This document shows positions 1 through 10,993 of a DNA stretch of 64,000 bases, piece after piece (the first letter of the stretch is position 1; the number at the start of each line of letters is the position of its first letter). The position numbers were made by a program, and so were the translations under genes. The notes below the pieces were generated by a model. The model was not told where the DNA came from, made no database searches, and saw only the letters and a program-made list of their open reading frames with translations. This stretch comes from Aspergillus flavus. Taxonomy: Eukaryota > Ascomycota > Eurotiomycetes > Eurotiales > Aspergillaceae. The stretch is taken from positions 806,001 through 870,000 of the forward strand of contig NC_092407.1 in assembly GCF_009017415.1 (NCBI RefSeq), written 5' to 3'.

Positions 1-930
1 TATCATTTACGCCGGCTTGTCGTCTCATGTGGCACCTATCCGTGGTCGCCAAGACAGTACATGGCAAGGCAAGCCTGCGGATGTCCTTGTGGCCCATGTC
101 AAGGATCTCAGTCACGGCCGCGACAGCCAGGACATTCCCGGCCCGGTGGTCACCGCAGATAAGCAGGTATTCCACACTGATGCTGGCGACATTATTGCAC
201 TGTTCTGTCTGAGTGAAGGCGAATCAGGCGGCGAAAGCTTTCTTGCCAGTACCTGCCACGTGTATAACATCCTTGCTGCTAGGCGCCCGGACCTGATCAG
301 AACCCTTTCTGAGCCTTGGCCTTTTGATGAGTGAGTCTTACTATTGATTTATAAGCCATCTTTGATTCAATGCACAAAGGGGCTAAATGATAATATTCGA
401 TATCTAGCTTCGCCCCAACTGGTGATGTCTACAAACTGCGACCACTACTCTACTACCAGCCCGCTACCGAGACCGACCCCGAGCGGCTTATCATCCAATA
501 TTCACGAAGAAACTTGACAGGCTATCGGGACTGCAAGCGGTCGGCGAAGATTCCACCGCTTACGGAAGCACAGGCAGAGGCGTTAGATGCTGTTCATTTT
601 ACCGCTGAGGAAAATTCCATCTCATTGGACTTTCACAAAGGAGACATCCAGTTCGCTAATAACTTGAGTATTCTACATGCCCGAGCAGCCTTTACTGACT
701 CCATCGAGAAGCAGTGAGTATTATACAAAAAAAAACCACATCGTTCGGGGAATGCAAAGCTAATTGATAGACGTCACCTTCTCCGACTTTGGTTGCGGGA
801 TCCTGAATATGAGTGGAGAAAACCCAAAGATTTACAGGAGCGATTCGATCGGGTTTATGCAGGCATTACTATTGAGAGTTCAGTATTCCCCCTGGAAGCT
901 ACTATTCGCAGCAGCAATGTTGCTACATAG
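1..930 (+). CDS. TauD/TfdA-like Fe(II)/2-oxoglutarate dioxygenase, 5' partial
   Basis: The gene is cut by the left edge, so the N terminus is missing. I read three exons: 2-330, 408-713 and 771-930 (introns 77 and 57 nt, GTGAGT donors, TAG acceptors). The frame runs through both junctions. Exon 1 carries the HTD of the iron-binding HxD pair, exon 2 carries the distal histidine in ILHAR, and exon 3 opens with RHLLRLWLRDPE, the C-terminal signature of fungal TauD-type enzymes. Members hydroxylate or desaturate small substrates using 2-oxoglutarate and Fe(II) in the cytosol; the substrate here cannot be told from sequence. It lies tandem with a Zn2Cys6 regulator and 6 kb from a terpene cyclase, so a tailoring role in a metabolite pathway is possible but unproven. 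Taurine or another sulfonate is the alternative. Confidence 0.85.
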
Positions 931-1306
931 TAGTTGCGATAGGGGCTATGCGGATCTGGGTGACCTATGTAGACCATCTCAATTATCAAAGTGGAGGTAT
1001 GCTGTTCTGTATTTCTCGGGTCGACCCTCTATTTTCTACTACCGTAAATATTGTCTATTAAGTGGGAGCTCCGTTCCAATACCTCTTTGAACTCTACATA
1101 CAGTACCGTGAAGTGGCTCTGGCTGTAATCCAGGCCCTAACTTGATGCTCTCGGCGGGGCGTCGAGCTCGGAGTAAAGCGAGTAAAAGCCGGAGTCGGCG
1201 TGTTCGAAGAGAAAAAGCGGGTCGATGTGGAGAAGCCCATATTCCTTTCCAAAACGGAGCTGAGAATAGAATTCTACTCCTACGCCGACCGCAATTTACT
1301 ATTCCT
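931..1306. other. Intergenic, dioxygenase 3' end to regulator promoter
   Basis: No gene seen. An open frame in phase with the downstream regulator runs back to 1142, but the first residues with family character follow the ATG at 1307, so this stretch is taken as promoter and leader. Confidence 0.6.
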
Positions 1307-3579
1307 ATGCCAACTCCGAGTGTCAATCGCTTGGCGTCAAAGTCCAGGAAGCTTCCGGCATGTGAACCATGTCGGGCAATGAAACTGAGGTGCGATCATG
1401 GAAGGCCAAGTTGTTCCAGGTGCAGAACAAGAGGTCTGGCTGATGGCTGTGTATACCGGACTAGACCTTTCAAACGACGTTTGACCCGGAGCTTGAGTGG
1501 ACAGGCGGAAGGAACTTCAAGGGCACAAAGTAGCTATGTCAGGGAAGATTCAACCATCAGGTCCAGAGAAGATGACGCAGCCTCTGTTCCGTCAAATGCT
1601 TCGGTTTCTACAGCCACGGCAATTCCCTTCGTTCAGTATCCCAACCCGGGCTACTTAGGCTCGTTTAGCCATACGACACTTTTCGACCAGCTGCCACCTC
1701 AGAATAATGCCGAGCCTGGCGCCGAGAGTCAACAAAGCGAGGATGGTCGAAGCGCCCCGAACAAGTGCGTGATCGATGACATCTGCATTAATAAGGGCGC
1801 AGAGCTAATTCTTGGGCTGCATCGCGAATTTTCTATCCGGTCACTTGCCCATCTCTTCCAGAAATGGGTTTCAACGGGGGCAAACCTCGCGTTAGCTGGC
1901 CCTTTGACTGGATCTTGTGCGTCGGCAGTTGACTACACTCTCGCACAGTGCGATGGAAAATACCCAACCGCTCGTGCTATATCGAAACGTCTCTTTCATA
2001 ATTCTTGCCAGCCGATCCTTTCCAATCCGGAAACGGCTATCAGCGAATACTGCACCTTTTTTTCTGGAGCGAATGCTCGATGGGAAGCTTTTGGCATATT
2101 CTTCGTTGCCATCTGCCGCGCCTCCGTAGATATTCCTTATGCAGAGCCACTGTATGATTCTGAGCAACCGCGCCGTCGACTCCAAAAGCTTGCGCTTTCC
2201 TACTCGGATCAATGTTTAGAGCTTTGCCTACCACTGGATTGTATGAACGATCTCCAACTTCTTTTACAGTATGAGAATTTCATCTCTCATTCACAGGTGG
2301 ATGGTGATCAGAGTAAGAGATCTCCGTCTGATCCGCGTTCGACTTGGGGTACTGACGAGCATTCCAGGTTATCTCTCTTGGCGGAAACTGGGAGACGTCG
2401 CAGCCTCACTTTACGCTCTCGGCTACCACCAACAACAAACAGAGTCATTCCGTACGGCCCCTAGTTTCCTGCGAGATCTTCGTCAGACAGCCTTCTGTCG
2501 GACCTACTCCGCTGATAAAAACGTTTCCATATTTCTGGGCCGACCGCCTCGTATCTTACGGAAATTTTGCTACTTCCACCTTCCAGGCACCCTTGCGCAG
2601 CCCAACCAGAAAGCTGGTCGTACGCCTGCCGTCTGGGACCCTTCCGAGAAGCCGAGCTTTGTGACGGACTCAAAATGGGCTGCTCTATGCGGCATATTGA
2701 AGGAAGACATATTGGATCTCTTCGCTGAAGAAAGCTATGAGGAAAGAGCTCGACAAGGGCAGTATGTTCCATTCAGACCTACCTGTTATAGGCTAATCGC
2801 TAATTCGTTCATCCTTAAGACTCATAGACGCCGATGCTCGTGCTCAATGGGATGCCCTCCCGGAGAGCTACCGCCTCGAAGGAAGCCTCAAGACATGCAA
2901 TCGGCCGCCAGTGGAGCGTGACTTCATGGTCAACATGAAACTGAACTATCTTCACGTTCACTTCCTCTTGCGGCGGGCTTTGCTCCGGCCAATGTCCATG
3001 GGCCCGGCTCCGGAATTGTTCAATATCTCTAAAGACATGCTTGGCCTTGTGGTCGAGACGATTCTACTTAAGGACCAGATAGTCAATTCCGGTACATCGT
3101 TAGTCTGGAAGGTATGCCAGGAATCTTGGGATATGGGCAGGGCTTACTGATTGATTTTTTAAATTCAGGTCGTGTACTACGGGTTGTCTGCGGCTGGACT
3201 GGTCTCTCTTCACCTTGCTAACCAATCATATGCCAATGAGATGCTCGAGATGGACATTTCCAAGATATTCCAGGACCTAAGTATCCTCGTGGGAGAGATC
3301 GTAAGTGGAACATTGGTATATGTCGACTCGCCCAATTACGCCTTGCTCTCTGAGGCAAGTCAAACAATCAAAAGTCTGCTCGACCGAATGATTTTGCCTC
3401 TGCAGATCTCGCAAAGGATGGGGACCACATCTGGGAATCGATCCGCGGCACTGCCAGGCTCCGAACCTATGGGAACTTTGAACGATGGAGGCTTGGATCT
3501 ATGGTATGACAGCAATTTTCAGGATTTTGAAATGAGCTTCTGGCACCATCTCGCTGGTCATCCATTTCTTCATGGTTAG
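1307..3579 (+). CDS. Zn2Cys6 transcription factor with fungal-specific middle domain
   Basis: Four exons are inferred: 1307-2312, 2368-2761, 2820-3111 and 3169-3579 (introns 55, 58, 57 nt), giving 700 aa. The binuclear cluster is near residues 19-46 (CEPC, then a Cys after RAMKLR, then SRC and a final Cys), followed by a basic linker. The middle domain is recognisable from HSQVDGDQ spliced to SYLSWRKLG, the xylanolytic-regulator-type region (fungal_trans, PF04082). The start at 1307 was chosen over 1142 because the 55 extra residues are low-complexity basic sequence without family features. It is expected to be a nuclear activator or repressor. Its place between a dioxygenase and a terpene cyclase makes it a candidate local regulator; that is inference. 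Confidence 0.85.
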
Positions 3580-5143
3580 GGATTCGATGCATGTCAGAAA
3601 ACGAGCCTCTGGGGTAGACAGTATAAATGCTTTTCGACTCTGCAATCTCGAATAGAGCGTATTCTTTCAGTACCCAACAAGCCTTGTGATTGTTTAGATA
3701 TTGTATGACTTTAAACTGCTAATTGATTCCACAAATATGGAGGAGTCAGGGGAGTATCTGAGATTGATAAACCATAGCGACTTCATCCGACACAGGCAAG
3801 TACGGTTCTCCACGAATAAAAGTGGGCGTTTTCACGACGCTAAGCTTGTGTTGCAACATCAGGGAGGGCGATGTTCATGATCACGGATCCCTTGGGATCT
3901 CCATCCGCCTTGTCACTGGCTCTTGAAGTTGATCCTCTTCAAAAGACGGTCAGTACTCGACAGGATGTTTACAAAGTATACCGGAGGGGCTTGGTGTGCT
4001 TGTAGATAATACGAGGCGATGGCGTGAAGGAGAGGATGAATTGCTCATCTGCTGGACGCCTGAATGGGCGCTTTGGGTTTGGGGGAAGCGGGACTGTGGC
4101 TCATTTGGACGAAGTAGTTGCATCGGGGTGTCGGGGTAGTAGTCGTTCGGAGTGGATTTATCATCCCGAAAACCAAGTTACATACGTACTATGGAATCGT
4201 CAGCTCTCTGTATCCAACCAGATTTCCTGGACTTGCATCTATATCGCTTCGCTAAGGTTCCGTGCTGCCATCCGACGTCAAACCCTGGAGCATCTGCTTC
4301 CTTTCATGAATTTCTTGTGCCCCATGCGCCGGGCATTAGCGGTCGGGTGGAACCACAGTCAATGACTTGCTCAGAATGGTATCAAAATTCGAAAGCTTTA
4401 CATACTATCTTTCATACATTTCAGGCTACTCAAGCCAGCCGCAAGGCGGCGTGTCGACCTCGTCTCAAGTTCACAGTTGGGCTTGATGTTGCTGTTTCGC
4501 TCCCCAGCTTTCTTCCATGAAGCACAAGGGTCAAACGGAGATAACCAGATGCATATTATGGTCTCTTTGTGTCACGAATACGCATCCCACGTTAGACCCC
4601 TCAGGATATTTAATCCTGTGAAAGCTAGACCTACAGTACGTAATTCGGATCCCGGTTGTTTGTGAGCCACACCTAATTAACCCTCCAGAGTACCCTCCAG
4701 GGTGCTTTAGAGGATAGGAACAGAACAAGATCAATATCCTATAACAAGAATCATTGACAAGGAATACCCATATAGCTATATTGTTTTCACCTTATATCAA
4801 AGGCCTCTTTCCGTTTTACTTTCATATGCTAGTATAAAAGCTTCAATTCTCGCGCCCGTGGAGAGATATAGTGAAAAATTAATAAAATGATGGACTCTAA
4901 GCAATCCCAGTTTAAAGCGCTGATGGTCAGCCTAGTGACAAATGACCCGCCAAGCGAAAGCAATCTCAAATATGCTTAATGCTTGATCTACCTATCTCCA
5001 ATCACCAATCTAACATTCCAAACGACGTCTATCCAACAAGATATCCCTAATCCACCCTCTACCAAACCAAACCATATAAACACACTACACACACACCAAT
5101 AACCTCCGCAATCTATCTATCCAGCAGAACCTCAAACCCCATC
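3580..5143. other. Intergenic 1.56 kb, convergent 3' ends
   Basis: Lies between the 3' ends of the regulator (+) and the PEX11 gene (-). Only short overlapping frames without family features were found. On the minus strand at about 3858-3950 there is a 31-codon open stretch containing GDPKGSVIMNIALPD that looks protein-like but has stops on both sides; it may be a relic. The rest is AT-rich. Confidence 0.5.
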
Positions 5144-6080
5144 TCACCCCTGCGCCTTCACCCAAGCATCCCCCCCAGAAACAACCGTACTGATCACCAT
5201 CGTCACCCCAATCATCAAGTCACTAACTTGCATCCAGCCGACAAACACCCCCGGAATCAGGAGGTCGCATCCGTCGACCACGATGCGCTTCATAAGAGCT
5301 GTTCTCTGGGCCTTGGTCTGGGAATCGTCGGTATTGGATACCGTCTTCTCGGCGTTCTTCTTCTTGTTCTTTTTCTCGTCGCTGCCCGTCTTGCTACTGG
5401 CAGATGAGGAAGAAGTGAATAGTAAACCCCAAACAGCACCGATGACGGATAATGCAAGAGAGTAGAACCAGAATTTGAACGCTTCGACCAGGACAGGCGT
5501 ATTCCAGGCGACGGGGTGGACGCCCAATGCGTGGAGCTGGTATCTTATTAACCTGTGTGTCTAACCAGGTATCTCTTTGACGCCTTGACAAGGGATCAAG
5601 ACAAGGGATCAAGAAAGAATCAAAGAAAAGAAGAAAAGCAAAACTCACAATAGTCAAATCCTCCAAAACAAGATACAACCCCAAACAACTCCACCTCCCA
5701 ATCTCAATCAAGGTCATAAACAACCCCTGACCCTGCGCCCCGCCAAGCAGTCCATAAACCTGACTAAAGCAATCGATGAACGCGAAGAAACGGAAAAACC
5801 GTCTCGCTGTTCAATTATCCCATCGTGAATTAACAATGTATTACTCGATTTGTTTTTTTCGTAGAGGCTTGTGGGACTTACTCAGCGCTATTTGCGATCT
5901 AGCAGTTTGCCATTGTGCGGTTGTGGTTGATCCAGGTGTGATGTCGAGTTCTATGGCGAGTTGGGCGAGGGACTGGATGAGACGGCAGGTCTTCTCGAGA
6001 CCTGCGGTTGTGCGGGTGAAATTGGCGAATTGGCGGAGGAGGTTTGGTTTGGGTTTCTGGATGAGGGTTTTCACTGTCAT
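5144..6080 (-). CDS. pex11: Peroxisomal membrane biogenesis protein, PEX11 family
   Basis: Three exons on the minus strand: 6080-5882, 5806-5649 and 5536-5144 (introns 75 and 112 nt), giving 249 aa. The N-terminal amphipathic region (QFANFTRTTAGLEKTCRLIQ), the RRFFRFFAFIDCF segment, two hydrophobic stretches and a C-terminal membrane region (WMQVSDLMIGVTMVISTVVS) follow the PEX11 plan. A Ser/Lys-rich loop (SSSSASSKTGSDEKKNKKK) separates the last membrane segments. PEX11 proteins bend and elongate the peroxisome membrane to drive proliferation and division. Fungi have several paralogues (Pex11, Pex11B, Pex11C) and I cannot say which this is. Intron 2 contains a small tandem duplication. It sits between the regulator and the terpene cyclase; whether this is meaningful is open. 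Confidence 0.85.
5587..5612. repeat. Tandem duplication of a 13-mer inside PEX11 intron
   Basis: GACAAGGGATCAA occurs twice back to back within the second intron of the PEX11 gene, which is longer (112 nt) than most introns here. Probably simple slippage. Confidence 0.8.
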
Positions 6081-6781
6081 TTTCTTTTTCCTTTCCCTTC
6101 TTTTTTCTTCTTCTTTGCTTTTCTTCTCTATGAGTTCTTCAATTGGGTTGTGGAGGTACATAAATGTATACCTGAAAAACGGGGTAGTTTGGGTTATATC
6201 TACCGGGGTTGACGCTAAATCTTATAGGCGATAAGATGAGGATAGCTGTTCTTATTGGTAATCACGGCCGGGCTTCCGAGCCGTGTTTCCACTGCCGAGC
6301 GGCATTAGATCCAGGCGGGTAAGTTGGCGCATTTGACCTATCTCTTTGCATTCTTTGGAAGACAACTGTTGCTCTTTCGGGCTGGTTGAGTTAAAATTCA
6401 TTTCGATCATTTCAAAGATAGATACCAATTTCATGGGTTATAACTTGTTAGTAGGTTCTATGCTTGGATGGTGTAAACTAAATAATATAGTTTCTGATTT
6501 CTTTGTTTATCTGGGGATATATATCTGGCGCGGACGGTATGTATTATCCCCTTCCATACTATTGAACATATTTTATCGGCACGGGGCTGTTAATTCTGCG
6601 TCCACCTATAACGGATGATATAACCTGTAAATCCGAAAGAGGGTATGTAGCGTTCGCTCTACAAAGATGATTAGTAAGACACATAGCTACCATAAAACAG
6701 GCTATCACTTAAGAGTATCAAGCCTCTACATATTGGCAAAAGACAAGCACCCCTCCAAGCCAGTGTATCTATGAAAAAGTC
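6081..6781. other. Intergenic 0.7 kb upstream of PEX11
   Basis: Holds the PEX11 promoter and the 3' flank of the terpene cyclase. The frames found here are short and AT-rich with no protein character. No repeat or RNA gene seen. Confidence 0.6.
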
Positions 6782-8411
6782 CTAACTGCCTCGACACATT
6801 TCAACCGCCTTGACCACAAAAGCAGTTGTAAGGCCCCGATTGCCAATGCTCACTTTGGACAAACCATACCGGGTGAATGGACAAGGTTCCCACGAGCCAT
6901 CTTCACACTGCATCGAGAGCAACTCTCGGAGATCGACTTCAACTTGAGACACACCAACGGACAAACAGGTCAAGATCCGCATAGCGAGTGATAGAGGATC
7001 TGCTTTGACCTGAAGACGTTCCTTGAGACGATCTATAAGCAACGTTTCCAGCGGCCGAAGTGCCAGTACCCCTGTTGAGAATCGACAAAGTTGACCGACG
7101 AAGTATAGGAAGCTTTCGGGACTTGTGTAGTAACGTGTACCGTTTATATATGCCCGATGAGCGAGGACGTCGTACACCCACTGAAGAGTCAAAGGGAGCG
7201 CAATGCCCCGGCCGTAGGTGCAAAAGAGACGAAGGACATTGACGCAGACTACTGGATCGATCCGTTCTCGGGTCTGGTCAAAGTATGTCTATATAGTTGC
7301 TTAGTGGACTTTCTTTTGCAATGCAAGAGTAGGTGGATTTAAAGAGTTCAGAACTAACTGTTACGATTCCATCAGCGTTGACTAGCCCCAAAATCTGGTC
7401 GAGTAACAAATTTGCAGTTTTTGTGTCTGTAGGTAGAGTCATCAAGGCAAGAGATGTTGTGTCAACATCATCTGGGAATGTCTCTGTCGTGAGAATAGGG
7501 TTTCCTAGCAGGTTAACATCACATAGTACGTTAGTCCACGGTTTCAGTGTTCTCGATTGTACGTTGCTTCCATACCTTGGAAGAAATTCCAGCTCTTCTG
7601 GTGATATTCAAGAGATACCAGACTCCTTACCAGTACAGTATCAGCATTTGACTTCAACTTGACAAAGACGACCGACATACTTATCATCAGTCGCTTCTAG
7701 AATGAGCAACTGTGAGAAATTTTCCCGAACAAGTTGATCGGTTTCAGTGATGCTATGGAACTCTCCAGCATTGCGCCGTAAGAATTCCCTACCCCTCTCC
7801 ACAGGGTCAAATATTAGGTTCCTAAGCTGTCGACCGAGTTCAGCGGCATTCGTATAGACAATCCCGTGTATGCCAATGGACTGCGCAGAGATCACGTTTT
7901 CCAGCTGATCATCGACAAAGATGACGTTTTCCGGTGGCGTGTCAATCTCCCGCAAGACTTTGTTATAGAATGAGAGCTCTGGTTTCCTTGTCCCGTAGCA
8001 TCCAGAGGGGAACACCCGGTCAAAACTGCACATCCCGCGATGATCAAGGAGCAGAGCCGCATAATCTGGTTGGGAGATGTTCGACATAGCGAAGATAGCA
8101 ATATGGTTAGCCCTAGCTCTGATCTCAGATATAATGTTCATGATAGCGGTATCAGTGACAAGGGATTCCCGTGCTTGTCTAACGGTATGTGCAATGTCGG
8201 CAGAGTCAATGCCAAAATCCTCGGCCAACCTCTGGTAGCAACCATTTTCGCTGAGATTTCCGCGCTCATAATCTGACCATGTCTGCGATGTGAGCATTCT
8301 CTTAAAGATCTGGGCCGATATCACAGTGTCTTCGGGGAGGTCCCATGTTAAAATGACACCGCCTAGGTCAAAGATAATTGCTTGGTATTGGGACGATTTC
8401 CATCGAGTCAT
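6782..8411 (-). CDS. HAD-like class II terpene cyclase (drimane/albicanol synthase type)
   Basis: Four exons on the minus strand: 8411-7681, 7625-7576, 7504-7359 and 7288-6782, 477 aa. The N-terminal 240 residues are a haloacid-dehalogenase domain: nucleophile Asp15 in FDLGGVIL, Ser110 in AMSNIS, Lys143 in TRKPE and acidic DDQLE at 167-171. After three splice joins follows TFPDDVDTTS with the class II cyclase motif DVDTTS at 273-278, then an alpha-helical cyclase domain with DGSWEPCPF near the end. This HAD plus DxDTT architecture is that of AstC (astellolides) and albicanol synthase ACAS, which cyclise farnesyl diphosphate by protonation to drimane-type products; DDxxE has been linked to loss of the diphosphate. 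An intact HAD site suggests the enzyme may release the alcohol itself. The exact product is unknown. The intron 3 donor GTTAGT is slightly unusual. Confidence 0.88.
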
Positions 8412-9203
8412 CTTGGTGCCACAGAGAAAAAAAAGATGAAGACGAGCACTAGATTAGGAATTATCACATATGACATCCTCCGTCTTCCTGCTCCAGGAAC
8501 ATCTTTATAGGAGCATGCGTCGTCATTTTAGCGAGTGATTCTACACGGAAAGCTTGCAGCCAAACTTTATCAAGCGACTATCATACTTTAGTATCCTCGC
8601 GAACACAACCAGAGATAAACCGAGAAACGCCGTTCGGGGACCGGTGGCAAATGCCTCAATCGGGGCGTCCCTTACAGCAACATTGGGATATGGTTTTGTT
8701 GCGAAGGACTCTAAATTTGAATTGGGCCGCTAGTAGTGGTCATATATACATCTCACATTCCGGAAAATACTGCGCCGCGCAACCGAAGGAACGCCTTCAC
8801 GAATGAAAAATAGGTATAGCCTATGCACAAGAGGTATACTACACTTCGAACCGAACTCAGTAGATCACTGCCTAAAATACTCTTCCCAGGGTGCTATATG
8901 CAAAGCTTTGAAAACTATATACTTAGAATGTATTCGAAAGCGTACACGTTGTGATGAGGGAAACCTGCAAAATATTGTTATACTGCTATATATAGTTTAT
9001 GGCCAGCACACTGCCGCTCAGCGTCAGACTAAGTTAACAAGCTAGAGTTAGTGCGAATGACCTATCCCTGGTAAACAGTAGTCTTGAAGATAGCCCTATC
9101 AAAGCCTGTAAGTTATTCAAGATCAATTTAAAATGTATCCTTCTAATCACGCTAACGCTCAATCCACTTCTATGCCACTATATCCCCACGTACCAGTAGT
9201 ATT
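8412..9203. other. Intergenic 0.8 kb, terpene cyclase promoter
   Basis: Upstream of the cyclase and downstream of the capping-protein gene. AT-rich with one 80-codon frame (8803-9045) of no recognisable character. No further feature seen. Confidence 0.6.
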
Positions 9204-10433
9204 TCAACGACCCTTACCACCAGAGATATCCTGTCCCAGGCGGTATCCTCCGACCTTTTCCCATTCCACCTTCTGCCGTGTGATGGGAAGCTGTCTGCGT
9301 AGACCCTTGAATGCGCCCTCAGCCATCTGCACGAATGCGCGGTTCAGATCCTCCTGGTAGTCGCGCTCCGCAGTTGCAATGCGGGAAATGATGCTCTCGG
9401 CAGAAAGGGATGATACGGAAAGGTTGAGGGGCTTATTCGTGTTCAGCGCCACGTTACCATCCTCGTAATAGTGGACGTCAACCTGGATCTTGCCGGTCAC
9501 GGTCGTGGGCTCAGAAACGGGGAACTGATAGGTAGCGCGGAAGCGACCGTTCCTAAATGGGCAACCCATTTAGCACCATGTTACCCGAGAAAGCACTTAG
9601 ATGGACTCACCAGAAGTTGTTAGGCGAGTAGCGGTTTGAAACAAGGAGAATAGCCACCGCAGAGTCGTTTTCAATAGGGTATACACCATACGCGCAATTA
9701 GGGTAGTGCTCACGGGCGTGAGCACCGAGCGACTTGAGTAGCGATTTGCTGCAATTTTATCAGAAACGACCTTTCCAACCCGGCATCTACCAACTCACAT
9801 CAAGTCCGCATTCTGCGAATCCAATACATACGACTGTGCCGCGGAGGCTTCCTGAAGCCAATGTCAGCCTAGTCCCCGCCTAAAACCCCACCATATAGCG
9901 GTCATACTTGTGTGACATGATCGACTTCAAACGACGTCTGGCTCTCGACGTCAAAGTAGCGGTTACCATCCAGTTTGTTGTATTCGCTGATAAGGACCTT
10001 TGCAGTTGCCTTGTCAGAACTTGACTCTCCACGCGATTCTAAGGATCACCCCACCTCCTGACTCGCCCCGGGCAGCTTCACGGTCGCCAGTTGCGTCTCA
10101 TTGTATCGCTCAAAGGCGGGAGCAAGGGATGGGATGATATCGGCACCGTTGGAGGTAAGCGTTTTCACATCTGGTTATTCGATCTTGTTTAGTTTTTCGT
10201 TTTGGATGGCTTGGGAGCTCTGGTGGGGGAGTAGGTGCAGTCTGGAATGCGGGGAACGGGCAATATAAATGAAGGAGGGCAAAATACCGGCAACGACGTC
10301 GGCGAGCTGGGAATTTGAATGTTAGTCACACGGCAAATTTATACTGCACGAGTAGAGCTCGGCTTCACGGGCATACCTCGCCTGGCGGGGCACCCTCAAT
10401 GAACGAGGAAGCGATGTCAACTGTGGATGCCAT
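9204..10433 (-). CDS. cap1: F-actin-capping protein subunit alpha
   Basis: Seven exons on the minus strand: 10433-10377, 10306-10288, 10170-10055, 9997-9908, 9851-9799, 9748-9611 and 9552-9204; all phases agree and give 273 aa, the usual length. The N terminus ASSFIEGAPPGE, the block RYFDVESQTSFEVDHVTQ, NRYSPNNFWNGRFRATY and the C-terminal GGYRLGQD are characteristic of CapZ alpha. With the beta subunit it caps barbed ends of actin filaments at cortical patches. The second exon is only 19 nt. The intron between 10054 and 9998 starts with GTGGGG but has a clear CTGAC branch site and restores the conserved block, so I accept it. Housekeeping gene that probably marks the right border of the accessory region. 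Confidence 0.93.
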
Positions 10434-10993
10434 GTGGACGATCAATTATGAACTAGTGATAGTTGGGTGAGTTGGATCGATTCCTTAAGAGTATGAAAAT
10501 GTCTGTAAAAAGTGGAACAATAGACAAGGAATGGTCCGTAGATGATCAAAGAGCTCCTGAAACTGCGGTGCTTCCCCAGTGTCAACAGCGGGAGCTCTAG
10601 CGCCGTAAGCGCCCGCACCTCGCACGTGGCCATTCATTAGCAACGAGGACCGCGGGTATTCAACTTGTAGGCTTCAACTCTACTATATGCAATGCTGATT
10701 AAAGGATTAAAGTATGTTTTTAATATTAGGTGCTATTTGTGATATCGATGCATCAAATGAAGATGAAGCGATACTAGTAAGATGTTATTGTTACTCAACC
10801 ACAAGGCTCCCGCTGAACGCCATATACGGAATAATCGAAGGCAATGTCCAACCTGTCCAACGTATAAAACGGCTCCACGCTAAAAGTAACACAGAAATGA
10901 AAGACATGTTGAGGTAAGACTATTAAAGTAGTGGTAAGAAGAAGCGAGCCCGGCTCGTGGAGAAGAACGCCTGAATGTCAAGAATGTCAACCA
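10434..10993. other. Intergenic 0.56 kb
   Basis: Promoter of the capping-protein gene and 3' flank of the serine-rich protein gene. Small open frames at 10442-10633 and 10714-10917 show no family features. Confidence 0.6.

Noticed and set aside
3858..3950. Minus-strand fragment with GDPKGSVIMNIALPD
   Set aside because: Only 31 codons between stops, no start and no neighbouring exon; possibly a relic, not a gene.
6782..8411. Simple HAD phosphatase plus a separate small gene
   Set aside because: Four exons join in frame and place a DVDTTS cyclase motif between the HAD domain and the C-terminal part.
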